Origin: Moesziomyces globuligerus
Lineage: Eukaryota; Basidiomycota; Ustilaginomycetes; Ustilaginales; Ustilaginaceae
Direction of reading: 5' to 3'
Length of the DNA stretch: 64,000 nucleotides
Assembly (NCBI GenBank): GCA_030849465.1
Contig: JARVLF010000019.1
Span: 675,419-739,418 of the forward strand
In this document: positions 21,701 to 31,016 of the stretch, piece after piece
Numbering within the stretch: the stretch's first letter is position 1
Layout: every line of letters starts with the position of its first letter
The notes under the pieces: generated by a model
What the model was told of the DNA's origin: nothing
Seen by the model: only the letters and a program-made list of their open reading frames with translations
The model's database searches: none
Made by a program: the position numbers and the translations under genes

Positions 21701-24700
21701 CTTCAACCAGGCGTCGTGCACCTTCTTGCCAGCCCACAGCCATGGACGCTGACCAACGTCGACCTTGGGGCTGTCGACCTGGTCTGGGCTTGCGAGCTTC
21801 TCCGCCAAAGCCTCGAGACTGTCAGTCAAGTTGCCGGAGGACAGAACCTTTGCCGGATCCGCATCAGAGTCGGCACCAGAAGCCATGCTCGCGACGTAGT
21901 CCAACATGCTGGCCATGCCTTGACGTGGGATTTGTCGGTAGACGATGTTGCCACGTGAGTCGAGAGAGGTGTGGGGCCGGACAGGTGCTGAGAGATCAAC
22001 GTATCGCGGTGGAGTGCTGAGTGCACCCCTCTCTGCTTGGCTGATGAGGGGCTGGAAGAAGGTCGCAACTTGCTCGTAGCCAGGAGTCTTGGATCGTACA
22101 AGCTGGTCAAGCTGTTGGCGTAAGGGGTTGACATCGTCAAGCTGGTTCCATACCTGAACGAGGCGGGAAGAGAGGACACGACCATCTCCTACGTCACCGC
22201 GAAGGATGTCAGCAAACAGCTCCTCGAGGTTCTGGCGCGACCAGTTCCAGTAGCTCTTGAAGGACCTCGCTTTGGCAGCAGCAAAGATGCCCTGGATACC
22301 CTTGATGTAGGTCTCTCCGTGCTCTGCAGATACGTTCTCGAGAGCAGTGCGAAGCGAAGCAGACTCGGTCGAGAGAGCGGCGAGCTGGGCGATGCTGGCA
22401 TCGGCGTCCAGACCAAGGTGCTCTGCCAACACCTGAAGCTGTCCTTTGGAGAGAGCATGCATCTTGGCTTGCAGAGCGGTGAGCTCCTTGCTGCTGACCA
22501 CGGCCACGGCTCCAGATGCCGCCGCGCCACCTGCACCACCCGCAGCACCAGGGGATGGGAGCGTGATAGCAAGATCCTTGGCATAGGTGGCAGCCACTCC
22601 GTCAATCCAAGCGGTCGCCTCCTGGTCACCCGTGAGACGCTTGGCTGGCTCGTCAGTGATGGTGTACAGCAAGACCGCGCTGATACGACCACTCTGAAAG
22701 CCGTACCTGGATGTCAGATGAGACTTGAGCGCAGAGAGACCAAAGGTGCCTGGCATCTTGGAAGCCACCAGCCGTGCGATCAATCCGTTGGTGTACTTGC
22801 CAAGCTCGCCGTTGTAACCAGGACGAAGGGCGGCAGCCAGCTCTTCCAGGGTAAGCTCTTCAGCTCTCTCGGGCAGATCAACAAACTCGGCGCCAAGATC
22901 CCCGACGAGCTCGTTCTGAAGCGTGGAACGACCTCCAGTCAGCTGCTTGATCGACTTGCTGGGAGGGACGTCGCCGATCTTGGCCTTCTGCTTCTGCGCG
23001 AGGATAGCGCGCAAAGTGAGCAGAGCATCGAGTCGCTCGTCATCGAGTGCAGGAGCCGCTGCTGCGGTCGGAGCTGCCGGTGCTGCTGCCACGACAGCTG
23101 GTGTGGGTGAAGCGACAACCTCTGCCGGCTTGGCTGCTTCAGCTGCGGGCTGAACAGACTCAACTTCGTCAGCTCCAAGATCGTAGACGATATCGGCGTC
23201 GTTCTTGCCGACACAGAAGAGGCTCCTCTTGAGGCCAAGCATGCCGTCGGTCAGGACAAAGTCGGCTGCCAACGTCTTGCTGGCCATACCGACCAAGGTA
23301 GGCGTGGGTCCAAACTCGACGAGACGCTCGAAGCGCGTGTCTTTGAACAAGATCGTCTGCGTCTGACTCCAGCGGACGGGCGAAGCGAACTGATAGGCAA
23401 GCAGCTCGATGACGAGGGATCGGGCAAGACGACGGCGATCAACGGAAGACACTTCCCAGTTTGCGAGGATCTGAGCAAGCACTTCGGAGTCCGTAGCCTC
23501 GGCCACGTGCTCGATGTAGGCGCGCTCGAGGGTGAAGACCTTGGCGACCAAGTTGGGAATGTAGCGGTCGACGAGTGCCTCTGGCTTGACAGTCTCGATG
23601 TCGAGTCGCGACTCCAAGAAGCGGCGGAAGGGGCCAATGCCGTTGTTGAGGAACTTGGAGTGGAAAGGAACATCGATGCCTGCGAGCGGGATGGTGGCAA
23701 CACCGCGCTTGAGCTCGATCCCAGATGCCTTGGCCGTGGAACGGGCGAGCTCGACAGCAGACGCAACTGCGGTGGCAACCTGGGCCTCGTCGGTGGCGAC
23801 AAGAGTCTTGCTGCCGCACTTGTCGAGGACGGTGGACAGGGCTGCGAGCGCTACCTCGTGACCAGCGACGACACTCTGCTGCTTTCGGACGTTGTAGTTG
23901 ACAATCTGAAGCAGCTCGCCACTTGCCTGAGCGATGGAGTCCACGACTCGGGCCAGCGCTGCATCGACATCGGCCACCTTGGGGAAGGCCTTGACTGGCG
24001 CCACAGCGACCATTCCATAGTCGGAGCGTCCGTTGATCCTTGGCACAGCGCTCTGCATGGTGAGACCACGGTAGAAGACGACGTCAACCAGATCACGAAG
24101 TCGCATCATGCCAGCGACGGATGCCAGCGCTGCGTACTCGCCCAAAGAGTGACCGGCAAAGACGGCGTCCTCGACAATGACACCCTGCTGCTGGAGGTGG
24201 CGGAAGTAGGCCAGCTCGAACAAGACGAGAGCAATCTGCGTGAACTGAGTCGCGAACAACAGACCCTTGGGCGACGTGAAGGTGTAAGAGCGCGAGTTGG
24301 CATGGATCGAAGGGAAGATGGGAGTGCGAACCGAGCGACCCTGGCTGTCGACTGTCTCGTGTTGGAGAGCCATGTAGTTGCTGCGGATCTGCTGGCCTTC
24401 GGCTCCTCCAAAGTAGACCGTCTTGCTCTGCGGGTTCTCGCGCACGATCTCGAGGATGCTCAAGCCAAGTCGCTTGGAGAGGTGCTGCTCGGCTTCATCC
24501 CAGATTGCACGAGCTGTGACGCTCTGCTGGTAGAGATCCATACCCATCCCCTTGAACTGCGAGCCCTGACCCGTGAAGACGTAGACGCTGCGCAGCTGCT
24601 GGTAGCGAGCAGTACCTTGCAACACCAGTTCACTGCGTTGGTTGTGAACGTCGACCTGAACCACCAACTGCCCATCGCTCATGCCCTTGTGTCGGAGCTG

Positions 24701-27700
24701 GACCGAGAGCTGATCGCCGGGAATCACCATCGAAGTAAAGTCGGCCTGGAATGCAGTGCAGCGAGGTCGTGCAGCCTTGCCTTGTGCTTCACTCGAGTCG
24801 ATGGCTCCATCCATCCACTTTTGACACTCGGCAAAGGTCGACATGCCATGGCCGATCGTGGCTGGGAGCTGGGCCAGGTTGGCAAAGTAGGGGTTCACGT
24901 GGATCGGGTTGAAGTCGGTCGAGGCTCGCGAGTAAGGCTCGTTGGTCTTGGGCGTGTCGAGAACGCCCTCGGCGAGCTTGTAGGCGTTAGGAACAGGTAC
25001 AACGCGGTACTCGTCAGCACCCTGGAGTCTGGAGCCGTTCTTCTCGAGATAGGCGACGACGGGATCGGTGGAGAGGGGTGCGTCAGCTGCAAACTCGATC
25101 GAGCCAATCTGGGTCTCTTCGGTGCCTTTGAGAACGAAAACGCTGCCTTGAACGTGCAGATCGATCATCTCGCGGGCATTCTTGTAGCAAGGGACGCTGG
25201 AGGTGCCCCTGAAGACGAGTGTGGTACCAGCTTCCACCTGATCGGCAGGCTGTTCGAGGTCGATCCACTCTTTCGACTTGAGCACCTGCACGGCTGCCTC
25301 GTCCTCGAGAGTGAGCGAGAAGGCAAAGTCGGTCTGAGAGAAACAGCGATCGTGGTCTGTAAACTTGCCCTTGTAGAAGAAGCGTGAGGTGGCCTCGACC
25401 ACAGGAGCAGCGTTGGAGTCGCCCTCCTCGGAGCGCGAGATGGTGGCCTTGACAGTGAGAATCTTGCCCGTATCAGAGTTGGTGATGGAAGTAGCACGCG
25501 CGACGACCGAGCAGACATCGCCAGTCGCAATGGGACGAGTGCCAGCAACGGTCTGGAACTCGTGGCCAAGGTGAACGAGCGAGAGCAGGTCTGCATCGCA
25601 GCTGCTGATAACGGTCTTCATGATGGCTTCCCAGGCGATGAGGATGGTCGGATCAACTGCGACAGCGCCACCATCCTGCGGCTGATTCGCAATCACGGCG
25701 CGAGGCTCGGTCGCAAAGCCGCGTGCGTCGTCCAGAGGACCAATGTCAGGCATCTCCTCACCGAACCACAGCTTCCAGTAGAAACGACGAATGCGATCGT
25801 TGCGGCCTTGCTCGACTTCGTGGATGAGAGCATGGCTAGTGGAGGGCGTGTACCGGAACTGGAGCAGCAGTGGAACAGCCTCGCCGTTACGCTCTTCGTA
25901 GATGGAGACATCAATCTTGGTCTCGGACTGCTCCTGGAGACCACTCTGACGGACAATGTCGACAGCCAAAAAGTCGTTGGAAGGTGCGCCGTAGCTGCGA
26001 TGGCTACCATAGACCTTGAGGCGATCGACACGACTTCCGTTGGCAGAGGTGTGCACTTGGAAGAGTTGACCCTCTCGAAGGGCGAGGATTCGCTGCAACG
26101 GATTGGCTCGAAGCTGTGTGCCCAGGCTGACACGGGAGCTGCGAACGAGGGCTCGGATCCAGCTAGGCTGATGGCCGACAATGGCATCGAGGAACGCGGT
26201 CTGATCTTCGAGAGCAGCCGAGGTGACTTGGTGGACAGAGATGCTCTCCTCGGAAGTGATCTTCATGGTCGAGGGCACAGGAAGCGAAGCAGGGCTGGTC
26301 ACGTTGCTTACGGCCGGACTGCCAGCGGCGGTCGAGTCGATGTACTCGGCGAGAGGGACCTTGTTCACATCACCGTCATAGTAGCGAGCAAGGACGTGCT
26401 GAATAAGACCCTCTTCGACACTACCGAGCATCTGAGCAATGGGCTGATCGACTGGAGCCGTGTCGGAAGCAGCCACAGGACCGTGAAGGATGCAAACGCG
26501 CTGTGGATCAGCATCAACGACGGCGTCAAGATCTTCAGACTGCCAGAGTGAGTCTTTCTTGAACTGGTGAGCAAAGTCTTCGCCGAGTCGCGTGATGAAG
26601 GGCGGCGGCTTCTGACCTCGGCGCCAGCAGATGGCATGGAAGTGCTCGGCATCCTCGCTAGTGAGCAAGGTGGACTTTGAGTCAGGGTAGCGATCAAGCA
26701 AGCTGGCCAACTGCTGCTCTGGAGAACGGTCGAGCTGCGTGTACGACTGGAGCAAGTACGACTTGTTGGACTGCGAGAAGCGCTCTTCGATGCGACGACA
26801 CCAGTCTCCAAGCAGATTGCGGTAGCCTGTGTCGATCCATCGAGACTGAGCCGAGACAAACATGAGCGAGAGCATTCGGCTCGCGACTTGGGAGTAGGTC
26901 ATGTCCTCAACCGCGTCGATCACGTTGTCTTGTCCATCGCTAGGGAACCAAACGCGCTGGAAGTCGCTGTTGAGGCGCTGCACAAGTCGACCCTTGTTCT
27001 TGGCCAAGTAAGCGAGCTGCTTGTCCTTGGGAAGCTTGAAGAGATCACGGTCAAGCTCGGACCAAAGCATAGTGGCGCGGTTGGCGACTTGGTGCACAAG
27101 CTCGCCCATCTCGCTCAGAACCGTCATGATGCCACCTACGGGACCGTCGTAGGTCTTCTGCCACTGATCGTCGCTGCAACCACGTGTCGAGGCGATGAGC
27201 TGCTTGACGGGCAAAGAGGTAGCTGCCTCCTTGGCGGTCATGGCCCAGCTGCCAAAGAGCACGCCGTCAAAAGGCATGGGAGGCAAGTCGCGATCCACGG
27301 ACCACTGACCCGAGAGGTAGGGCCAGAAAGAGTCGGCCGAGGTGAAGCCAGAGCCAGCAACGAGGACGAGGTTGCGACAAGCGCGGATGAGATCGTACGA
27401 CTGGATGATGGGATCGTGGAAGTCCTCGGCGCTGTGATGACCACCTGCACGGCCACCAGTCCATTGCAGAAGAACGGGGCAGGTTGGGTTCTGCTGAGCG
27501 ATCTTGCAGACCTGCTTGATACCATCGAGGCTACCAGGCTTGAACGAGACGTGGCGGAGACCGGCTTGCTTGATGGAGGTCAAGAGCTCCTGAGCCTTGT
27601 CGGGCGAAGGGATACCAGCAGCCACGCAAAGACCTTCAACAGGGACACCCTCGCGACTGAGCTGCAGCCAAGCGGGAAGCTGGAAGCTCCACTGACGCGG

Positions 27701-29833
27701 GTTGATGTAGAGCGAGTTGAGGGTGAGGCCAGAGGCAGCAGGGGCCTGGGCCAAGATCTCCTTGACTCGGCTTCGCAGCTTGGCTTCGTCGTGGAGTCCG
27801 CCGCCAGCAAGCTCGATGTGGAAGCCAGCTTGCATGGTAGCAGCGTTGAGCGAGGCCTGGACGGTGGTGGGCGTCATACCAGCGACCATGATAGGAGGCT
27901 TGCCGAGGAGCCTGGACATGGGCGTGTCGAGCATGACCTTGCCTTGAGGGGTGCGCAGCAGACGAGGCTGGTACTTGGACTCCCAAGCTGGAGCGTGCTG
28001 GGAAGCATCAAGGCGGTAGAACTCTGCGCTTTCCTTGTGGGTGCCGGAAACAGTGAGCACGTTGAATCCGCGGCCACGAAGGTTGCGAGCCGTGATGTTG
28101 CCAATGCCAAACGCGCCACCGGTGCCAAAGTCGATCAAGTGGGTTGTGGTAGGCGTGGTTCGGACTGCCTTGATCCAATCGACGGGTGCGGTACACATCT
28201 GAGCACAGAGACTTGCAACCAGGGAGGATGGAGCCAGTTGCTGGAGGTTGACACCGTCAGTGGTGCTGTGGACGGGCAGGGCAAGTGGATGAGCTTGCCA
28301 CTTTAGCACGTCGATGGGCGCGACCACATCGGTGTACTTGGCACCGGCCAGCAGCGGTGAGTGGTAGGGCAAGTTGATGGGCAAGAACTTGAGGCGAGTG
28401 GCGGGCTTGCGCTTGGAGAAAGGAATGCGAGCCTGATCCTGCTTTGCGGAAGCCGAGATGGCGTTCATGTCGCGGGCAAAGCTGAGCAGATCGGAAGGGT
28501 GACCAGCAAGAACGGTGGTGGTGGGTGCATTGACGAGAGCCACGTGGACGCGACGATGTTCGGGCACGACCTGGTTGAAGAGGGCAAGTCTCGAGTCGAG
28601 GACCGAGCGACTTGGCGTGGAGACGACAATCATGGGCGAGGGCGAGCCGAAGCCAGCCTCGACAGATTCTTGGCAAGTCTTTTCGTCGGGGTTCCTGTCA
28701 CCGTAGCAAAGCTGACTCGTGAGACCGACTTGGAAGAGGAGCTCTGCTGCGAGGACGACGCACTCGACGTAGTGATCGTCGTCGGCGGCCATGGCCATGG
28801 CTGTGGCGGATACGATGCCTTGACTGTGACCGCTGACGGCTTGGAAGTGCGAACGGAACTGAGGAATGGACATGCCTACGCTCTTGGCCGTGACGTAGAA
28901 CTGGATCATCTGTGTGAGGCTGAGAAGAGGAGCGCTGATGGGCACGCTGGCCATGTACGCCTCGGAGGGGCGCTCTGCTTCACCCTTAAGCCAGGCGAGG
29001 AGGTCGAGACCTTGACTGTGGAAAGAGTAGGGGCCAGATCGAGTGGCATCGATCTCGGAGAGAAGATGGCCGAGGCGAGCCTGTACGGCTGCTACGATGG
29101 GCTCTACGAGAGGACGATAAGTATCGAAGAGCATCTGAAGCTCGGCCCAGTAGCCAAGATTGTTGCCCTGTCCGCCAAAGAGAGCGTAGAGACCTGCCTG
29201 CTGAGCGTGAGCGCGCGAAAGCAGCGACGGGATGCGAGGAGCCAAATGGATAGGAGCCCTTTGAAGTGCAACACTGGCTTCATAGTAGCCACGAAGGACC
29301 AAAGATGCTGTCTCGGGCTTGAATTGTCGAGCAAAGGTGTGCACGTCGAGGGAAGCTAGAACCTCGGTGTTGAAGTGAGTGTACGCAGCCTGAAGGAGGC
29401 GGAGGTGAAGGTGTCGCTGGTGCTGATCGACATCCGAAACATTGTCGGAGAGGAATCGAAGCAGGCGTGCGAGAAGAAGAGCCGAGGCGTGCTCAGCGCC
29501 TTGGTCGTCGGAAGACAGGTCGAGCGACTGAAGGTGGCTTGCAAAGGCGTCTTTGGTCTGAGCAAGCGAGTATTGGTCGAGGAAGCCCTCTACGGGGAGA
29601 GAGAGCTTGATGGTACACTCAACATCGACGGGTGAGGTGACGAGGAAGTCTACACACTGCTGTGGGGGTGTGTTGGTGCCATCGATGCCGAAAGCCTTGT
29701 GGTCGAGGCTGGGCGACACGCTGCTAGGAGGCGAGCCGTTGGAAAAGGTGGGCGCGGTCGAAGTAGCTTCGGTGGCGGGAGTGAGCGGCGTGAAGGAGAC
29801 GCTGCTGCTTCGGGAAAGCTGGAATCCGTCCAT
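18713..29833 (-). CDS. fas2: single-chain type I fatty acid synthase of the glycolipid cluster
   Basis: An intronless 3706-residue fungal FAS with the beta and alpha halves fused. Domains in order: acetyltransferase (GHSQG, Ser337), enoyl reductase (about 620-1000, PPIMVAGMTPTTV), dehydratase (about 1650-1700, LPATIGHGMSTF), malonyl/palmitoyl transferase (GHSLGEY, Ser1896), ACP (GGRSTLQNE, Ser2303), ketoreductase (LLTGVGQGSIGF, then the YGPSK region), ketosynthase (GACATA, Cys3361; MHGTSTKAND; GHGKGG). The protein ends about 50 residues past the KIMFRR-like tail of the ketosynthase, and I find no C-terminal phosphopantetheinyl transferase domain. The frame is open to 29902; I chose 29833 (MDGFQLSRSS) because the extra 23 residues are His/Thr-rich and read as CA-rich leader. 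The published role is supply of acyl chains for ustilagic acid. Confidence 0.93.
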   Translation of the reverse strand: MDGFQLSRSSSVSFTPLTPATEATSTAPTFSNGSPPSSVSPSLDHKAFGIDGTNTPPQQCVDFLVTSPVDVECTIKLSLPVEGFLDQYSLAQTKDAFASHLQSLDLSSDDQGAEHASALLLARLLRFLSDNVSDVDQHQRHLHLRLLQAAYTHFNTEVLASLDVHTFARQFKPETASLVLRGYYEASVALQRAPIHLAPRIPSLLSRAHAQQAGLYALFGGQGNNLGYWAELQMLFDTYRPLVEPIVAAVQARLGHLLSEIDATRSGPYSFHSQGLDLLAWLKGEAERPSEAYMASVPISAPLLSLTQMIQFYVTAKSVGMSIPQFRSHFQAVSGHSQGIVSATAMAMAADDDHYVECVVLAAELLFQVGLTSQLCYGDRNPDEKTCQESVEAGFGSPSPMIVVSTPSRSVLDSRLALFNQVVPEHRRVHVALVNAPTTTVLAGHPSDLLSFARDMNAISASAKQDQARIPFSKRKPATRLKFLPINLPYHSPLLAGAKYTDVVAPIDVLKWQAHPLALPVHSTTDGVNLQQLAPSSLVASLCAQMCTAPVDWIKAVRTTPTTTHLIDFGTGGAFGIGNITARNLRGRGFNVLTVSGTHKESAEFYRLDASQHAPAWESKYQPRLLRTPQGKVMLDTPMSRLLGKPPIMVAGMTPTTVQASLNAATMQAGFHIELAGGGLHDEAKLRSRVKEILAQAPAASGLTLNSLYINPRQWSFQLPAWLQLSREGVPVEGLCVAAGIPSPDKAQELLTSIKQAGLRHVSFKPGSLDGIKQVCKIAQQNPTCPVLLQWTGGRAGGHHSAEDFHDPIIQSYDLIRACRNLVLVAGSGFTSADSFWPYLSGQWSVDRDLPPMPFDGVLFGSWAMTAKEAATSLPVKQLIASTRGCSDDQWQKTYDGPVGGIMTVLSEMGELVHQVANRATMLWSELDRDLFKLPKDKQLAYLAKNKGRLVQRLNSDFQRVWFPSDGQDNVIDAVEDMTYSQVASRMLSLMFVSAQSRWIDTGYRNLLGDWCRRIEERFSQSNKSYLLQSYTQLDRSPEQQLASLLDRYPDSKSTLLTSEDAEHFHAICWRRGQKPPPFITRLGEDFAHQFKKDSLWQSEDLDAVVDADPQRVCILHGPVAASDTAPVDQPIAQMLGSVEEGLIQHVLARYYDGDVNKVPLAEYIDSTAAGSPAVSNVTSPASLPVPSTMKITSEESISVHQVTSAALEDQTAFLDAIVGHQPSWIRALVRSSRVSLGTQLRANPLQRILALREGQLFQVHTSANGSRVDRLKVYGSHRSYGAPSNDFLAVDIVRQSGLQEQSETKIDVSIYEERNGEAVPLLLQFRYTPSTSHALIHEVEQGRNDRIRRFYWKLWFGEEMPDIGPLDDARGFATEPRAVIANQPQDGGAVAVDPTILIAWEAIMKTVISSCDADLLSLVHLGHEFQTVAGTRPIATGDVCSVVARATSITNSDTGKILTVKATISRSEEGDSNAAPVVEATSRFFYKGKFTDHDRCFSQTDFAFSLTLEDEAAVQVLKSKEWIDLEQPADQVEAGTTLVFRGTSSVPCYKNAREMIDLHVQGSVFVLKGTEETQIGSIEFAADAPLSTDPVVAYLEKNGSRLQGADEYRVVPVPNAYKLAEGVLDTPKTNEPYSRASTDFNPIHVNPYFANLAQLPATIGHGMSTFAECQKWMDGAIDSSEAQGKAARPRCTAFQADFTSMVIPGDQLSVQLRHKGMSDGQLVVQVDVHNQRSELVLQGTARYQQLRSVYVFTGQGSQFKGMGMDLYQQSVTARAIWDEAEQHLSKRLGLSILEIVRENPQSKTVYFGGAEGQQIRSNYMALQHETVDSQGRSVRTPIFPSIHANSRSYTFTSPKGLLFATQFTQIALVLFELAYFRHLQQQGVIVEDAVFAGHSLGEYAALASVAGMMRLRDLVDVVFYRGLTMQSAVPRINGRSDYGMVAVAPVKAFPKVADVDAALARVVDSIAQASGELLQIVNYNVRKQQSVVAGHEVALAALSTVLDKCGSKTLVATDEAQVATAVASAVELARSTAKASGIELKRGVATIPLAGIDVPFHSKFLNNGIGPFRRFLESRLDIETVKPEALVDRYIPNLVAKVFTLERAYIEHVAEATDSEVLAQILANWEVSSVDRRRLARSLVIELLAYQFASPVRWSQTQTILFKDTRFERLVEFGPTPTLVGMASKTLAADFVLTDGMLGLKRSLFCVGKNDADIVYDLGADEVESVQPAAEAAKPAEVVASPTPAVVAAAPAAPTAAAAPALDDERLDALLTLRAILAQKQKAKIGDVPPSKSIKQLTGGRSTLQNELVGDLGAEFVDLPERAEELTLEELAAALRPGYNGELGKYTNGLIARLVASKMPGTFGLSALKSHLTSRYGFQSGRISAVLLYTITDEPAKRLTGDQEATAWIDGVAATYAKDLAITLPSPGAAGGAGGAAASGAVAVVSSKELTALQAKMHALSKGQLQVLAEHLGLDADASIAQLAALSTESASLRTALENVSAEHGETYIKGIQGIFAAAKARSFKSYWNWSRQNLEELFADILRGDVGDGRVLSSRLVQVWNQLDDVNPLRQQLDQLVRSKTPGYEQVATFFQPLISQAERGALSTPPRYVDLSAPVRPHTSLDSRGNIVYRQIPRQGMASMLDYVASMASGADSDADPAKVLSSGNLTDSLEALAEKLASPDQVDSPKVDVGQRPWLWAGKKVHDAWLKDDELTEIYFRGLSKLADRGSSYAGLDVLLTGVGQGSIGFEVMRRFLLGGARVIVTTSTFSPKKLKVYQETYRHDGARGSQLIVLPFNQGSNKDTQALVDYVYTTLGIDVDVLVPFAAISENGRNIDGIDDKSELAHRVMLTNVIRLLGCIKTAKAQKGYLHRPTQVLLPLSFNHGVLGGDGLYGPSKIGLETLLNTFESEDWARYLSIAGARIGMCRGTDLMAASDIVAESLETQLGCRTFSTGEMAFNLMGLVEPEFASVNQLRPILLDLTGRASLIESPGKAMRDAHQEWQRRSAVKKALLSENSLRFKTTTSTRVTEDHYRRAEIEPRSLHHFAYPTLDAKQVCDRIAKSSHPVDLDQVIVISGFAEVGPWGSSRTRWEREISDAWSLEGLVEMAWLTGHIKHFNGRLPDGRSYVGWIDVKTGEPVADVQMRARYARQVEQHAGIRLVEPELMHGFDPERKVIQQEVELTHDLGPLEVSATEAERFRLAHGDRAIVWQDDETKTWHLKLKRGASIFVPKANRFDRHVAGQLPTGWDPARYGIPSDIVSQTDETALYALVCIAEALVQSGIDDPYELYKHVHVSEVGTSLGSAMGGLHSLAKMFKDRRQDIEVQKDILQETFINTVAGWTNLLLLSSCGPIKPTVGACATALQSLDVAAETIRCGKAKIMIAGGYESISEESMTEFANMKATAASDAAFDAGLAPEEMSKPMTSGRSGFVESQGCGVQIVMSAATAIQIGAPINGIVAFTQTATDRQGRSIPAPGKGVLAATVPLQRAMASWGLDGNDVGVLSMHGTSTKANDKNESNVYHTMLGKLGRAEGRAVPAMAQKWLCGHGKGGAAAWAINGLMQSINDGIVAGNRNADDISEELRTYNRLMYPCRSIQYPRERLHTGLVTSFGFGQVGGIAMILHASHLLGKLDEEALEAYKAKRDERQKITFRRMHSLLVKGDLVRIKEDAPYATADEADVLLDIEARAKESSDGSYRIVPSIPA

Positions 29834-31016
29834 CTTGTGCGTGTAAGTGTGTGCGTGGGTGTGGTGATGGAATCGAGATTGGAGATGTGGTGAAGTGATC
29901 AAGAGTCGGGAATCAAATGAAGTTGCGAGTTGGAGTGTCTCGATGCGGGATGAGAAAGCGGGGATGGTGAAGCGATGCTATACCAAAGCACATTGATACT
30001 TATGAGGGATGTAGCATTGTTGCAGCCGACCTTGCCACAGGACGAGATGGTCAAGTTCCACCAGTCGTTTGGTGTTGGAGTGCTGTAGCGCGATCATGTG
30101 TGGCAGACTCAGGCACGAACCACAGATTCGGGATGCAGTGGGTGGAGCGGTCGCTTACAGATGCGCACATGGGAGCTCGAGCTCGGTATGCGAAGGCAGT
30201 GACAGCCTGGAGCATTGGAAAGATTAGGATAAGACGGCATGCGCTCTCCGCAGCCGGATGGGATTGGTGGCTCATCCTGGTTGATGTGGGCTAGCGGGTA
30301 AGGCAATCTGAGCAAAGTCGCAAAGACACATGGCGCCTATGGTTCAACGGTTTGATGTTGCCGAGTGCATGTGTTCAAGGCCAGGGCAGGGTTGCGATGG
30401 GTCGATGATGGTTGTACAAGAGGCAGGACAAAGAGTGTTCAACCAAATCTGAGCTTGTTGAGCTTGTTTGCTATGCGCATTTTCCACTCTACAAAGTCAC
30501 ACTCGCAAATGTGACTTTACAGAATCTGTATTCAAAATCAGCGACGGGTGTTCCTTTTGTATTGGAGCTATGCGCATGTTCCGTGTTTGATTTGAATTTG
30601 ACTCTAAGTTGAAATACAACCTTGCCAACCAATTCAAATGAAGCTGTCAAACATGGCACGCGCAGGGAAGAGGCAGAACAGCAGAGGCGACTTTGCCGAC
30701 TGAGCCGACTCGATTCGACTCTACTTTCAGAGATGCTGTGCATACCATGGCTACAAGATACATCGTCGCTGCTATGCAGCAGCCTATCTATCGCCAAGCT
30801 ACCCCCGAAACAGACTAGGCCATGTACCTTGCTGCTGATTGGCAACCAACGTGGTCCACGTGGTCACACGATAGCCAAGTTGCAACACTGCCTGCCTGGA
30901 TCGAGCCGATCCCTCTTAAGGACTCCAGAGGTACTGACATTCCCAGCTAAGTGCTTCCTGCAGCTTCATCATCTCAGCATCGTTGTGTCTTTACCGACGC
31001 TGTCCATCCACACATC
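29834..31016. promoter_or_regulatory. divergent fas2/atr1 promoter region
   Basis: A 1.2-kb bidirectional promoter. It contains one perfect Rua1-type 11-mer (30184-30194, minus strand TTCGCATACCG) and two ATGCGCAT palindromes (30473-30480 and 30570-30577). No gene is seen. Confidence 0.6.
30184..30194 (-). promoter_or_regulatory. Rua1-type element upstream of fas2
   Basis: The minus strand reads TTCGCATACCG, a perfect match to the recalled consensus. It is 351 bp upstream of the fas2 start and oriented toward it. Confidence 0.6.

Noticed and set aside
23507..28306. Several 300-600-codon plus-strand frames opposite fas2
   Set aside because: Antisense shadows of the FAS; composition (Val/Asp/Leu/Gly/Arg) is that expected from reverse-complemented codons.
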